A stretch of DNA of 64,000 nt from Chitinophagales bacterium. Its GTDB lineage: Bacteria; Bacteroidota; Bacteroidia; Chitinophagales; UBA10324. Where the stretch lies: assembly GCA_019694975.1 (NCBI GenBank), contig JAIBAY010000003.1, positions 1-64,000 of the forward strand, written 5' to 3'. How positions within the stretch are numbered: position 1 is the first letter of the stretch; each line of letters opens with the position of its first letter. The translations under genes were made by a program, and so were the position numbers. Positions 9,783 to 18,343 of this stretch are shown piece after piece. The notes beneath the pieces were generated by a model, which was not told the DNA's origin, did no database searches, and saw only the letters and a list, made by a program, of their open reading frames with translations.

Positions 9783-10142
9783 TTATTTTATCACCTGGCC
9801 TGAACGAACTCTTCCTTTAGCGAACCGAACCGATTTCTCATTTTCGCGTTTTCTGCCAACCCTGGTTGGTTTTCCATCCTTCGGGTCCAGCAACATGAGT
9901 TTGGAAATATGTACCGGCGCTTCCTTTTTAACAATGCCTCCCTGTGTATTTTTTGCATTCGGCTTGGTATGGCGTGATACAATATTCACACCTTCCACCA
10001 ATGCTTTCATCTTGTCCACCATTACTTCGAGTACGCGTCCCTTCTTTCCCTTATCATCACCAGAACGAACATATACCATGTCGTTTTTCTTTACATGCGT
10101 CTTTGTCTTGAAGCGGGTTGTTTTAGTTTTTGTATTGTTCAT
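9783..10142 (-). CDS. rplX: 50S ribosomal protein L24
   Basis: L24 initiates 50S assembly and lies at the tunnel exit. A KOW motif is visible near residue 25 ([20 protein letters not shown]), followed by [20 protein letters not shown]. The length of 119 residues is slightly longer than E. coli (about 104) because of a basic N-terminal extension [20 protein letters not shown]. Confidence 0.97.
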   Translation of the reverse strand: MNNTKTKTTRFKTKTHVKKNDMVYVRSGDDKGKKGRVLEVMVDKMKALVEGVNIVSRHTKPNAKNTQGGIVKKEAPVHISKLMLLDPKDGKPTRVGRKRENEKSVRFAKGRVRSGQVIK

Positions 10143-10144
10143 GG

Positions 10145-10513
10145 TTACAGTACTTCAGGTGCTAAAGAAATTATCTTCATGAATTGTTTTTCGCGCAGTT
10201 CTCTTGCCACCGGGCCGAAAATACGCGTACCCCGTGGCTCATCGGATGGGTTCAGCAACACACAGGCATTATCATCAAAACGGATATACGAACCATCCTT
10301 TCTGCGGATCCTTTTCTTGGTTCTTACAATTACAGCTTTTGAAACAGTTCCCTTTTTCAACTGCCCGGCAGGTATCACGTCTTTGGCGGTCACAATTACC
10401 ACATCTCCAACTGAAGCATAGCGCTGATGTGAATGGCCCAATAACCGAATCACCAGCACCTCACGTGCCCCGCTGTTATCAGCCACCGTCAATCTTGATT
10501 CTGTTTGTATCAT
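10145..10513 (-). CDS. rplN: 50S ribosomal protein L14
   Basis: L14 forms intersubunit bridges on the 50S interface and is the docking site for the silencing factor RsfS. The 122-residue sequence is highly conserved: [20 protein letters not shown] at the start and [20 protein letters not shown] near the end. The length is exact for bacteria. It lies 2 bases from rplX. Confidence 0.98.
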   Translation of the reverse strand: MIQTESRLTVADNSGAREVLVIRLLGHSHQRYASVGDVVIVTAKDVIPAGQLKKGTVSKAVIVRTKKRIRRKDGSYIRFDDNACVLLNPSDEPRGTRIFGPVARELREKQFMKIISLAPEVL

Positions 10514-10596
10514 TGCTCTAAGATTCTTTTAACTGCTGTTTCCGGTTTTAAACTCCTTCATTTCATCCGCTGCAAACCGGCTGCTTATGTTATGTG

Positions 10597-10851
10597 TTAT
10601 TTAACTTTCTCTATTACTTCTACCAGCCTCCAGCGTTTGTTTTTGCTCACCGGACGGGTTTCCATGATCCGCACCGTATCACCAATAGAACATTCCTGCT
10701 TCTCATCATGTGCCATCATCTTTTTGGTCTTCTTAAGATACTTACCATAAAGAGGGTGCTTCACCTTCCGTTCAATCGACACCGTTATGGTTTTACTCAT
10801 CTTGTTACTGGTTACGACACCTATTCTTGACTTTCTAAGATTTCTTTCCAT
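10597..10851 (-). CDS. rpsQ: 30S ribosomal protein S17
   Basis: S17 is a primary binding protein for the 5' domain of 16S rRNA with an OB fold. The 84-residue product begins [20 protein letters not shown] and includes [26 protein letters not shown], the family signature. The order rplP-rpmC-rpsQ-rplN is canonical. Confidence 0.97.
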   Translation of the reverse strand: MERNLRKSRIGVVTSNKMSKTITVSIERKVKHPLYGKYLKKTKKMMAHDEKQECSIGDTVRIMETRPVSKNKRWRLVEVIEKVK

Positions 10852-10899
10852 GAATTTCTTACGGCTTTAAATGATGGCCTGAACTATTTGTCTGATGAT

Positions 10900-11118
10900 T
10901 TATTTAGTCTCCGTTTTTGCTTCGGTAACGGACCGTTGTTTCAACTCCGTCTTCATTCGAGCAATATCCCTGCGCATTTGACGAAGCGTCATGGGATTCT
11001 CCAGCGTTGTAACCACATGATTGAACTTCATCTTGGTATAATGCGTGCTATCCTCTTTTAATTTTTCCGTCACTTCAGCAGTCGTGAGGTCTTTCAGGTT
11101 TAATTTTTTCTTCGCCAT
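10900..11118 (-). CDS. rpmC: 50S ribosomal protein L29
   Basis: L29 is a small helical hairpin protein at the peptide exit tunnel, near the docking site of trigger factor and SRP. The 72-residue sequence has the L29 core LRQMRRDIARMKTELKQR in its C-terminal half. It lies between rplP and rpsQ, which secures the assignment of a divergent short protein. Confidence 0.94.
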   Translation of the reverse strand: MAKKKLNLKDLTTAEVTEKLKEDSTHYTKMKFNHVVTTLENPMTLRQMRRDIARMKTELKQRSVTEAKTETK

Positions 11119-11132
11119 GATTTGCTTCTCTT

Positions 11133-11552
11133 TTATGCTTTATAATCTCTTGCAACAACAAACTTCGTATGAACAGGGAGCTTATCTGCAGCCAGCTGCA
11201 TTGCTTCCTTTGCAATGTTGAGTGCCACGCCTTCTGCTTCGAAAAGTATACGACCGGGCTTAACCGGTGCCACCCATCCTTCCGGGTTACCCTTTCCTTT
11301 TCCCATCCTCACTTCTGCCGGCTTTTTAGTAAGCGGCTTATCCGGAAAAACACGGATCCATACCTGGCCTTCACGTTTCATGTGCCGCGTTAAGGCTACA
11401 CGTGCCGCCTCCAGCTGCTTATCGGTTAACCAGGCCTCATCCAGCGTCTTGAGTCCGAATGAACCGAACGAGAGCGTAAACCCACGTTGTTCATTACCCT
11501 TCATTTTACCACGTTGGGTCTTGCGATATTTGGTTTTTTTCGGTTGTAACAT
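11133..11552 (-). CDS. rplP: 50S ribosomal protein L16
   Basis: L16 contacts A-site tRNA and organises the peptidyl transferase region. The start [20 protein letters not shown] and the segment [20 protein letters not shown] are diagnostic, the second being the loop that approaches the A site. The length of 139 residues is usual. It lies 15 bases upstream of rpmC. Confidence 0.98.
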   Translation of the reverse strand: MLQPKKTKYRKTQRGKMKGNEQRGFTLSFGSFGLKTLDEAWLTDKQLEAARVALTRHMKREGQVWIRVFPDKPLTKKPAEVRMGKGKGNPEGWVAPVKPGRILFEAEGVALNIAKEAMQLAADKLPVHTKFVVARDYKA

Positions 11553-11622
11553 GTTAACTGCTCTTTACTGGTTCTTGCTGTCTCCTGTAGTTTCTTATGC
11601 TGATTTCAGATAATCTCCTGAA

Positions 11623-12387
11623 TTACTCTCTGTCGCTGCGTTCCCTGTCCTTTCCTCTGCCTCCTCCGCCTCTTCTGCCACCTGCACCGGTTCCTCCTCC
11701 TCCACTCTTTGGCCTTTGCATCTCATTGGTTTTTTGACCCACATTCGGTGAAAGATCACGCTTACCATAAATTTCTCCTTTACAAATCCACACCTTGATG
11801 CCAATCTTGCCATATACAGTTTGTGCTTCAGCCAGTGCATAATCAATGTCGGCGCGGAATGTATGCAATGGAACACGGCCTTGTTTGATCTCTTCCGACC
11901 GTGCTATTTCCGCACCTCCCAATCGTCCGCTGATCCTTACTTTAATTCCTTCAGCACCCATGCGAAGGGCGGAAGCAAGCGACATTTTAATCGCACGCCT
12001 GTAGTTGATGCGCGCTTCAATCTGCCTGGCAATTGTATCACCAACGATAGCTGCTTCAGTTTCTGCCCGGCGGATTTCCACGATATTAATCTGCACTTCC
12101 TTATCCGTCAACTTCTTCAACTCTTCCTTGATACGGTCTACTTCACCGCCTCCCTTGCCTATAATTATTCCGGGGCGTGAAGTATGGATCGTGATCGTGA
12201 TACGGTTTAAGGTCCGTTCAATAACAATTTGCGCGAGCCCTCCTTTGGTTATGCGAGCTCTCAGGTAGTTGCGGATCTTCTCATCGCCTACCAGCTTTTC
12301 GGCAAACTCACGTCCACCGTACCAGTTGGATTCCCATCCTTTAATAATTCCGAGACGGTTACCAATCGGATTTGCTTTTTGTCCCAT
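11623..12387 (-). CDS. rpsC: 30S ribosomal protein S3 with Gly/Arg-rich tail
   Basis: S3 lines the mRNA entry channel and contributes to ribosomal helicase activity. An N-terminal type II KH domain is visible with the GxxG-type loop in [20 protein letters not shown], then the S3 C-terminal domain ([20 protein letters not shown]). After about residue 220 the 254-residue protein carries a low-complexity tail rich in Gly and Arg ending [12 protein letters not shown]. Similar tails occur in other Bacteroidota S3 proteins; function unknown. Confidence 0.97.
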   Translation of the reverse strand: MGQKANPIGNRLGIIKGWESNWYGGREFAEKLVGDEKIRNYLRARITKGGLAQIVIERTLNRITITIHTSRPGIIIGKGGGEVDRIKEELKKLTDKEVQINIVEIRRAETEAAIVGDTIARQIEARINYRRAIKMSLASALRMGAEGIKVRISGRLGGAEIARSEEIKQGRVPLHTFRADIDYALAEAQTVYGKIGIKVWICKGEIYGKRDLSPNVGQKTNEMQRPKSGGGGTGAGGRRGGGGRGKDRERSDRE

Positions 12388-12419
12388 GCAGTTGTTTTAG
12401 TCTATTGGGTGATTTTATT

Positions 12420-12893
12420 TTATGCTTTTACTGTTTCTTTAGCAGCCTTTTTTGCTCTTGACGATTTCTTAACCGGTGACTCTGCAACCGGTGCAACTGA
12501 ATTGTCTGCTTCTTTTGCTGCAGTTGCCTGTACCTTTTCTCCAGTTACAATCTTCGAATCCACGATCAGTGTAACATGATTGGAACGCTTCCGTTTTTTA
12601 TAGGCTCTTCCATGCGGTGCAGGTAACCAACGCTTCAACATGGCACCACCATCCACAAACAATGTTTTGACAATGAGTTGTGCATCTTCAATTCGCACCC
12701 CTTCATTTTTTTTCTCCCAGTTATCGATGGCAGATCGCAGGAGTTTCTCCAGGGGTTTGGCACCGAATTTTGCACTGTGTTGCAGTACAAAAAGTGCTTT
12801 TTCTGCATCCATCCCACGTATCATATCTGCAACATAACGCATCTTACGTGGTGATGAAGGGCAATTTCTCAAAACGGCTCTTGCTTCTGCCAT
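12420..12893 (-). CDS. rplV: 50S ribosomal protein L22 with C-terminal extension
   Basis: L22 lines the exit tunnel with its beta-hairpin, a macrolide-resistance site in other bacteria. The core includes [20 protein letters not shown], the hairpin region with [20 protein letters not shown] and the end HVTLIVDSK. After about residue 115 there is a 40-residue Ala/Lys/Val-rich tail, making 157 residues against about 110 in E. coli. It lies 3 bases from rpsS. Confidence 0.97.
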   Translation of the reverse strand: MAEARAVLRNCPSSPRKMRYVADMIRGMDAEKALFVLQHSAKFGAKPLEKLLRSAIDNWEKKNEGVRIEDAQLIVKTLFVDGGAMLKRWLPAPHGRAYKKRKRSNHVTLIVDSKIVTGEKVQATAAKEADNSVAPVAESPVKKSSRAKKAAKETVKA

Positions 12894-12896
12894 GGC

Positions 12897-13166
12897 TTAA
12901 ACAATTTTCTTTGATGAATGACCTTTAAAATTGCGGGTAGGTGCAAACTCTCCCAGCTTATGCCCTACCATATTCTCACTCACATAGATGGGAATAAACT
13001 TATTGCCATTGTGTACTGCAAATGTGTTTCCCACAAACTCAGGTGTGATGGTAGAACGGCGTGACCATGTTTTAATCACTGTCTTCTTACCGGTGTTGGT
13101 CATCTTATCCACCTTTTCCTGTAGGTTGTGATCAACATAGGGTCCCTTTTTAATACTTCTGCTCAT
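12897..13166 (-). CDS. rpsS: 30S ribosomal protein S19
   Basis: S19 is a 30S head protein forming bridges with the 50S subunit. The 89-residue product is highly conserved: [40 protein letters not shown] and [20 protein letters not shown]. The length is exact for the family. It sits between rplB and rplV. Confidence 0.98.
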   Translation of the reverse strand: MSRSIKKGPYVDHNLQEKVDKMTNTGKKTVIKTWSRRSTITPEFVGNTFAVHNGNKFIPIYVSENMVGHKLGEFAPTRNFKGHSSKKIV

Positions 13167-13237
13167 GCTGAGTTATTAGTTATTCTTGATCGGTTAATGC
13201 TTTAATTTATTAACTCCTCCACCGGAAGAACTATGAT

Positions 13238-14062
13238 CTATTTCTTCTTCCTGCTGATTATGAATTTATTTGAAACATTTTTTGGATGCCGCGTCTTCAT
13301 GCCTTTGGCATACTTGCTTGTTCTCGAACGTGGATGGCCCCCTGAGGCTTTGCCTTCGCCACCGCCCATCGGGTGATCAACCGGATTCATAGCCACACCG
13401 CGCACCCTTGGACGTATACCTTTCCAACGGTTGCTGCCTGCCTTACCTGATCTTTCTGTATTGTGATCTGAATTTGATGCAGAACCAATGGTAGCGATGC
13501 AATTTGCCAGCACCATTCGGTTTTCGCCGGACGGCAGTTTGATTATCGCATACTTCCCTTCTTTCGCACTCAGCTGCGCATTAGCGCCGGCACTCCGCGC
13601 CATGGCACCGCCTTTTCCGGGATGCAGTTCTATATTATGTATGATTGTACCGAGTGGAATATCCTTCAGGAAAAGGGCATTACCGATTTCAGGAGGAGCT
13701 TCGGGGCCGGAGAGCACTGTTTGCCCTACTTTAATGCCGGCAGGCGCCAGGATATATCTTTTTTCACCGTCCTTATACTGAATAAGGGAAATAAAGGCTG
13801 AACGGTTGGGGTCGTATTCAATGGATTTAACTTCACCGGGAACGCCATGCTTATCGCGTTTGAAATCGATAATACGGTACATCTGTTTATGTCCGCCACC
13901 GATATAGCGCATCGCACGGTGTCCGTCACTGTTTCTGCCGCCCGTTTTTTTAATGGGTTCCAGCAGGCTCTTTTCAGGCGTACTGGTGGTTATCTCTGCA
14001 AAAGCATTGATGATTCTGAACCTTGACCCCGGTGTAACCGGATTTAATTTTCTTACTGCCAT
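13238..14062 (-). CDS. rplB: 50S ribosomal protein L2
   Basis: L2 is a primary 23S rRNA binding protein needed for subunit association and peptidyl transfer. The 274 residues include the N-terminal OB-like domain and the SH3-like domain ([20 protein letters not shown]). The conserved loop reads [20 protein letters not shown]: the second His of the E. coli HPHGGGEG is Met here, a variant I recall as common outside Proteobacteria. It is the fifth gene of the S10 block. Confidence 0.98.
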   Translation of the reverse strand: MAVRKLNPVTPGSRFRIINAFAEITTSTPEKSLLEPIKKTGGRNSDGHRAMRYIGGGHKQMYRIIDFKRDKHGVPGEVKSIEYDPNRSAFISLIQYKDGEKRYILAPAGIKVGQTVLSGPEAPPEIGNALFLKDIPLGTIIHNIELHPGKGGAMARSAGANAQLSAKEGKYAIIKLPSGENRMVLANCIATIGSASNSDHNTERSGKAGSNRWKGIRPRVRGVAMNPVDHPMGGGEGKASGGHPRSRTSKYAKGMKTRHPKNVSNKFIISRKKK

Positions 14063-14153
14063 CTTTGATTACTTTTCCGCTAATCTTTAACGTTAGTTGC
14101 TATTCATCATTTTAACGTAACTGTCCGCAGCCACGTGTCCGCACTCTGACTGA

Positions 14154-14447
14154 TCAGATGTTTGCGTAGAAATCTATTGTTTCGCCTTTGGCGAGGGTTA
14201 TGTATGCCTTTTTTATCGGGCTCTTCATACCTGTTGAAACTCCTTTCCTGGTGTTGCGCTGTTTCGTTTTGCCGGGCAATACAGTTATGGAAACAGATTT
14301 TACGGTTACACCGTACATTTTCTCTACCACATTCTTGATCTGAATCTTATTTGCATTCCTTGCCACCACAAAACCAACCTTGTTGAATTTTTGATTAAGC
14401 GAATTCAACTTTTCTGAAATTAACGGCCTGATCAGTATTTCTCCCAT
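14154..14447 (-). CDS. rplW: 50S ribosomal protein L23
   Basis: L23 lies at the exit tunnel and is the docking site for trigger factor and SRP. The 97-residue protein has ILIRPLISEKLNSLNQKFNK at the N terminus, KIQIKNVVEKMYGVTVKSVS in the middle and a Lys-rich loop. Position between rplD and rplB is standard. Confidence 0.97.
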   Translation of the reverse strand: MGEILIRPLISEKLNSLNQKFNKVGFVVARNANKIQIKNVVEKMYGVTVKSVSITVLPGKTKQRNTRKGVSTGMKSPIKKAYITLAKGETIDFYANI

Positions 14448-14462
14448 GAGATAAATTCCGTT

Positions 14463-15089
14463 TTAATTATTAGCTGATTCAAAATGTTTCAAACTGCTTT
14501 CTACAAAAACAAGTGTAGATGCATTCATTATTTCATAAGTGTTTAAATCACTCACTTTAGCTACTCGGCTCTTCTGCACATTGCGGCTGGCTATCATCAA
14601 ATGCTCATCGCCTTCATTTATAACCATAATTGTCTTCTTACCCGCCAAGCCAAGATTCTTAAGTATCTGTGCAAACTCCCTGGTTTTATGATCCGGCAGT
14701 TTAAAATCTTCGATGATCGTGATACTGTTATCCTTTGCCTTGTAACTTAAAGCAGATCTCCTGGCAAGGTCCTTAACTTTTTGATTCAGCTTGAAGCTAT
14801 AATCACGTGGTTTAGGGCCGAACACCCGTCCACCACCCGGAAATAAGGGACTCTTGATGCTTCCCTTTCTTGAACCACCGGTACCTTTCTGTTTGTGTAA
14901 TTTCTTGGTGGATCCGGAGACTTCCCATTTTTCCTTTGCCTTATGTGTACCCTGGCGTTGATTGGCCAGAAATTGCTTCACCGTAAGGTAGATAGCATGG
15001 TCATTGGGTTCCACAGCAAAAAATGCATCGGGAAGATCCACACTCCTTCCTGCTTTGTTACCATCTGTTTTTAAAACGTCAACTTTCAT
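14463..15089 (-). CDS. rplD: 50S ribosomal protein L4
   Basis: L4 has a globular domain on the 50S surface and a long loop reaching the exit tunnel constriction. The loop is visible as RQGTHKAKEKWEVSGSTKKL followed by HKQKGTGGSRKGSIKSPLFP. The C-terminal half has the conserved VLEDLDL-equivalent ITIIEDFKLPDHKTREFAQI. Its 208 residues are of normal length. It lies 30 bases after rplC. Confidence 0.97.
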   Translation of the reverse strand: MKVDVLKTDGNKAGRSVDLPDAFFAVEPNDHAIYLTVKQFLANQRQGTHKAKEKWEVSGSTKKLHKQKGTGGSRKGSIKSPLFPGGGRVFGPKPRDYSFKLNQKVKDLARRSALSYKAKDNSITIIEDFKLPDHKTREFAQILKNLGLAGKKTIMVINEGDEHLMIASRNVQKSRVAKVSDLNTYEIMNASTLVFVESSLKHFESANN

Positions 15090-15119
15090 GGTTCAATGAT
15101 TATCGCGGTGAGGCTTTAA

Positions 15120-15743
15120 TTAATTTTCATTTTTAATTACAACATATGAACCCTTCGGGCCGGGAATACATCCGTTAACAACCATCAGATTCTTATCAGC
15201 GAAGATGCGCAGTACGGATACGTTCCTGATCTTCACTGTTTTCCCTCCGTCGCGGCCTGCCATACGTAATCCTTTGAATACCCTGGATGGATAAGAAGAA
15301 CCACCCAGCGAACCGGGAGCGCGGTTGCGGTCATGCTGACCATGCGTTTGTCCACCTACCCCATGAAAACCATGACGTTTAACAACACCCTGAAAGCCTT
15401 TGCCTTTGGAAACACCTACGATGTTAACTTTTTCGCCAACCTCAAATATGTCTACAGAAACTGTGTCCCCAAGATTCTTTTCCGTGCCAAAATCCCGGAA
15501 TTCGAGCAACTTCCGCTTGGCTGGTGAACCTGCTTTTGCAAAATGCTTTTGAAGCGGCTTGGTGGTATTCTTGTCCTTTTTTGTATCAAAACCTAACTGC
15601 ACTGCACTATAGCCGTCCTTGTCATTGGTTTTGATTTGTGTAATCGTACATGGGCCGGCTTCGATGAGCGTACAGGAAATGTTTTTTCCGGTTTCATCAA
15701 AATAGCTGGTCATGCCGACCTTTTTTCCAATAATGCCTTTCAT
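15120..15743 (-). CDS. rplC: 50S ribosomal protein L3
   Basis: L3 is an early-assembly protein whose loop approaches the peptidyl transferase centre. [20 protein letters not shown] starts the protein. The loop is seen in [20 protein letters not shown] and [20 protein letters not shown], which includes the Gln targeted by PrmB methylation in other bacteria. At 207 residues it has the usual length. It lies 14 bases after rpsJ. Confidence 0.98.
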   Translation of the reverse strand: MKGIIGKKVGMTSYFDETGKNISCTLIEAGPCTITQIKTNDKDGYSAVQLGFDTKKDKNTTKPLQKHFAKAGSPAKRKLLEFRDFGTEKNLGDTVSVDIFEVGEKVNIVGVSKGKGFQGVVKRHGFHGVGGQTHGQHDRNRAPGSLGGSSYPSRVFKGLRMAGRDGGKTVKIRNVSVLRIFADKNLMVVNGCIPGPKGSYVVIKNEN

Positions 15744-15757
15744 GTTGGTAGTGTCTT

Positions 15758-16063
15758 TTAACCTTTAATGTTAATCTCAACACCACTGGGCAATTCTAAT
15801 TTGCTCAGCGCATCCACTGTTTTGGATGATGAGGTGTAAATGTCAAGTAAGCGTTTGTAAGTACAGAGTTTGAACTGTTCGCGGGCTTTCTTATTCACGT
15901 GCGGAGAACGCAACACAGTGAAAATTTTTGTTTCAGTGGGAAGGGGTATAGGTCCCGCCACAACGGCACCGGTGCTGCGCACCGTTTTCACAATCTTCTC
16001 ACAGCTTTTGTCTACCAGACTGTGGTCATACGATAATAGCTTTATTCTGATTCTCTGTGCCAT
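15758..16063 (-). CDS. rpsJ: 30S ribosomal protein S10
   Basis: S10 (NusE) is both a 30S head protein and a partner of NusB in transcription antitermination; nusB lies at 47,231-48,175. The 101-residue sequence has [20 protein letters not shown] and [20 protein letters not shown], both diagnostic. It is the first gene of the S10 block and has a good promoter just upstream, so this block is transcribed independently of fusA. Confidence 0.98.
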   Translation of the reverse strand: MAQRIRIKLLSYDHSLVDKSCEKIVKTVRSTGAVVAGPIPLPTETKIFTVLRSPHVNKKAREQFKLCTYKRLLDIYTSSSKTVDALSKLELPSGVEINIKG

Positions 16064-16093
16064 TTATTTCAATGAGCTTTTAAAAACGGATTG

Positions 16094-16124
16094 CAAAGGT
16101 ATGACAACAACTTGGTATCTCCAA
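16094..16124 (-). promoter_or_regulatory. Promoter of the S10-spc-alpha operon
   Basis: On the minus strand a -7 box TACCTTTG (16,094-16,101) is preceded after 20 bases by TTG (16,122-16,124), matching the Bacteroidota TTG-N18-20-TAnnTTTG consensus. The box ends about 30 bases before the rpsJ start. Confidence 0.7.
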
Positions 16125-16267
16125 TAGGATGAAAAAGAATTTTGTGTTGAAGACAGCCTGATGATAATTGAATGCCATTTAGACCAAAGCAGGTAACCAT
16201 AGCGTCTGGCTACCCGATAATTGCCGGCTCCCGATAAGTCCGTTTTTTACCGGGCAAGTGTACAATA

Positions 16268-16369
16268 TCAGAAGAAAAGGAGCGCAACGATCTTGACGGT
16301 GGTAAAGATGAAAATTGCGGCGAGCAGCCAACTTCCAATTTCCCCGAGAACCTGATATTTAGTATTCAT
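16268..16369 (-). CDS. Possible 33-residue single-span membrane peptide
   Basis: A short frame starting ATG encodes MNTKYQVLGEIGSWLLAAIF and continues with IFTTVKIVALLFF before a TGA stop. About 22 residues from Ser13 onward form a hydrophobic stretch long enough to cross a membrane once. It lies alone in the 569-base gap between the S74 protein gene and rpsJ. I do not recognise a family and see no clear ribosome binding site, but Bacteroidota genes usually lack one. It could be chance. Confidence 0.35.
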   Translation of the reverse strand: MNTKYQVLGEIGSWLLAAIFIFTTVKIVALLFF

Positions 16370-16525
16370 TTTGAAAGTTTTTGAACAAGCAAAGGACTTT
16401 ACAAAAAGAAGACCGTTTAAAATCAACTCCGATAGTTCAACTGGCATTTAGTTGAATATTAGCTTGCTTTTACAAAATGCTGACAATTAACCCTGACAGG
16501 ATTATTATCAGGCACCGGCTACAAC

Positions 16526-16554
16526 CAAAAAGAGCGGCCAATAGCGCTCTTTTT
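16526..16554. terminator. Bidirectional terminator between rpsJ side and the S74 gene
   Basis: The stem AAAAAGAGCG / CGCTCTTTTT has A and T runs on both sides, so it can end transcription from either strand. On the minus strand it lies about 80 bases past the end of the S74 protein gene only if read from rpsJ; more directly, it is downstream (lower coordinates) of the S74 stop and between that gene's end region and the 33-codon frame. Confidence 0.5.
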
Positions 16555-16632
16555 GCCATATTCTTCACATAAGATGATTTTCCCTGGAACCAACCGTCCG
16601 GAAATGTATTCCACGTAAGGGTACTTGTACCG

Positions 16633-17934
16633 TTAGTGCAGAATCTGCATCTTCTTAGTATCTATTAAATGATCATCGATATACAGTGAGTAGGCATAGG
16701 TACCACCCGGAAGATCGTTAGCTTCAAATGTAACATGGGAGTCGCCTTGTGTTACCGGAATGGTACGAACCAGCCTGCCTGAAGCAGCGGATGTAATGAG
16801 TATAACGGCATAACTTTTAAAAGCAGGAATATTGACCGGAATTAATGTTCTGCTATCGAACGGATTCGGGATATTCATACCTAAAACCGGAATACTGGTA
16901 TTCGCAGATGACTCTACTTTTGACATGGAGGGCAACTGGCAAGGCGCGACGATATCTTTCAATTCATTGATCTGTTGCTGAAGATCAGCATTCTGTTTCA
17001 TCAAAGCATTAATCTGTACACTTAAAGCCTGAATACTAAGCAAAGCAATACCTGCAGGATCGATGGTAGATATGGTGGTGTCGTCACCCACCTCAAATAA
17101 CCTGTGAAAATCCTGCGCCATCGGGCCAATGTACTTCCGGCTGCCATCCACCTTATAGTTCCAGCGGGTGATGCTCAGATGATTGACTTTGTCGAGAATC
17201 TTGTTCTTATCAAGCACTTCCTTGTTTTCTTTCAGTCGTTCATCACTTGAATTAGTCCAGGTGCCGCCACTGGAAAGCTTAGCCGAAGTGGCTGAAAATT
17301 CGAGGATACTGGATGAGGAGCATTCCTTGCCAATTCCAATCCTGCTGATGCCTGAGCCGACACGTGCTGTATTGCTCACCGTTACATCTGCGTTGTATCC
17401 TATGCCTGTAGCATTGGTGACATTTGGCACCCACGAGGTGATCTGTGAACCAACGTACGTATTGTTACTACCTAAATCTGACGGTGCACCAACGGCTCCT
17501 GTGAGGTAACCGATACATACATTTTCACTTCCGGCTATGTTATGCTCTCCGGCATACGCACCTAAAAATGTATTGCCGAATCCGGAAGTTGTTTTGGATC
17601 CGCTCAAATAACCCATGAAGGAATTATTTGAACCAATTGCTGTTGATCCTGAAAGACTACCCACAAAGACAGAATTTGATGAGGTACCATTGGTGAGAAA
17701 TTTACTTCCGTCGAGAAAGAGCGATCCATCAAGGTAAATGTCGCGCCAGGTTTTTGCAGTTGATCCCAGATCAAATGTTGCAACGCTTACCGGCAGCAAA
17801 GCCTTATTGACCGCTGTAGGAGCAGCCAGATTGGATAGTGTGGTATTGGCATTTTGTGCTTTCAAATCTGTATGCAGGATGCAGGATACAGATAATAAAA
17901 TGCCGTTGATGATCAATTTGAAATTTGTTTTCAT
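16633..17934 (-). CDS. Secreted fibre-like protein: S74 chaperone domain plus T9SS sorting domain
   Basis: A 433-residue predicted surface protein. A signal peptide (MKTNFKLIINGILLSVSCIL..LKAQ) supports this ATG over one 22 codons upstream. Residues about 70-200 are Gly/Ser/Asn-rich with NSFMGYLSG, NTFLGAYAG and NNTYVG units, resembling YadA-head or tail-fibre repeats. Around residue 235 an S74 (endosialidase chaperone) domain begins with SSDERLKENKEVLDKNK, keeping the Ser and Lys used for self-cleavage in phage proteins, and it ends in a coiled coil (LMKQNADLQQQINELKDIV). Unusually, a T9SS type A sorting domain follows (NIPNPFDSRTLIPVNI to LIDTKKMQILH). It sits between fusA and rpsJ. Target unknown. 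Confidence 0.85.
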   Translation of the reverse strand: MKTNFKLIINGILLSVSCILHTDLKAQNANTTLSNLAAPTAVNKALLPVSVATFDLGSTAKTWRDIYLDGSLFLDGSKFLTNGTSSNSVFVGSLSGSTAIGSNNSFMGYLSGSKTTSGFGNTFLGAYAGEHNIAGSENVCIGYLTGAVGAPSDLGSNNTYVGSQITSWVPNVTNATGIGYNADVTVSNTARVGSGISRIGIGKECSSSSILEFSATSAKLSSGGTWTNSSDERLKENKEVLDKNKILDKVNHLSITRWNYKVDGSRKYIGPMAQDFHRLFEVGDDTTISTIDPAGIALLSIQALSVQINALMKQNADLQQQINELKDIVAPCQLPSMSKVESSANTSIPVLGMNIPNPFDSRTLIPVNIPAFKSYAVILITSAASGRLVRTIPVTQGDSHVTFEANDLPGGTYAYSLYIDDHLIDTKKMQILH

Positions 17935-18343
17935 TTGCTGATTTTTTGTTGAATAATTAAACGCAAAAGAAATATTCATAAGAGCTTCAATCAATCCCAT
18001 ATAAGTAGAGGTGGAATTTTCCGGGTGAAAGCAACGGATTGAGAAAAACGATAAGGTCGACGCATACTCGGCAAGCAGTCATTTAGGATTTGGCCATGGT
18101 CTTCCTCGCCGACTTCTTAATACATATTTTATTTTTCTATTATGAAATGACTAACGGGTAAGCAAGTCATTGACAATAATTGCGTGCTGAATATTGAATA
18201 TTCATTATTGTCGATCGAAAAAATCAATAGTCAATAATCAGCATCTAAAGGCCAATTTTCAATTTTCACGATAGTCACTGGCCTATCTACAATAAAAAAG
18301 CCCTCCGGATCTAGAGGGCTTTACATGCAAACTTTAATAAGTG
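17935..18343. other. Intergenic region with nested inverted repeat
   Basis: No gene seen in these 409 bases between the S74 gene start and fusA. It holds the fusA terminator (18,294-18,322), and at 18,172-18,212 a 9-bp inverted repeat GACAATAAT / ATTATTGTC enclosing a perfect GAATATT-G-AATATTC palindrome. The region is otherwise AT-rich. The repeat lies about 240 bases upstream of the S74 gene start and might be an operator; this is inference. Confidence 0.5.
18294..18322 (-). terminator. Terminator of rpsL-rpsG-fusA
   Basis: Stem AGCCCTC / GAGGGCT with a T-rich tail on the minus strand (AAAAAAG at 18,294-18,300 in plus orientation). It lies 22 bases past the fusA stop and separates the str operon from the S74 gene and S10 block. 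Confidence 0.85.

Noticed and set aside
13238..14062. His-to-Met change in the L2 HPHGGGEG loop as a possible resistance or defect
   Set aside because: I recall HPMGGGEG as the ordinary form in Bacteroidota and other phyla.
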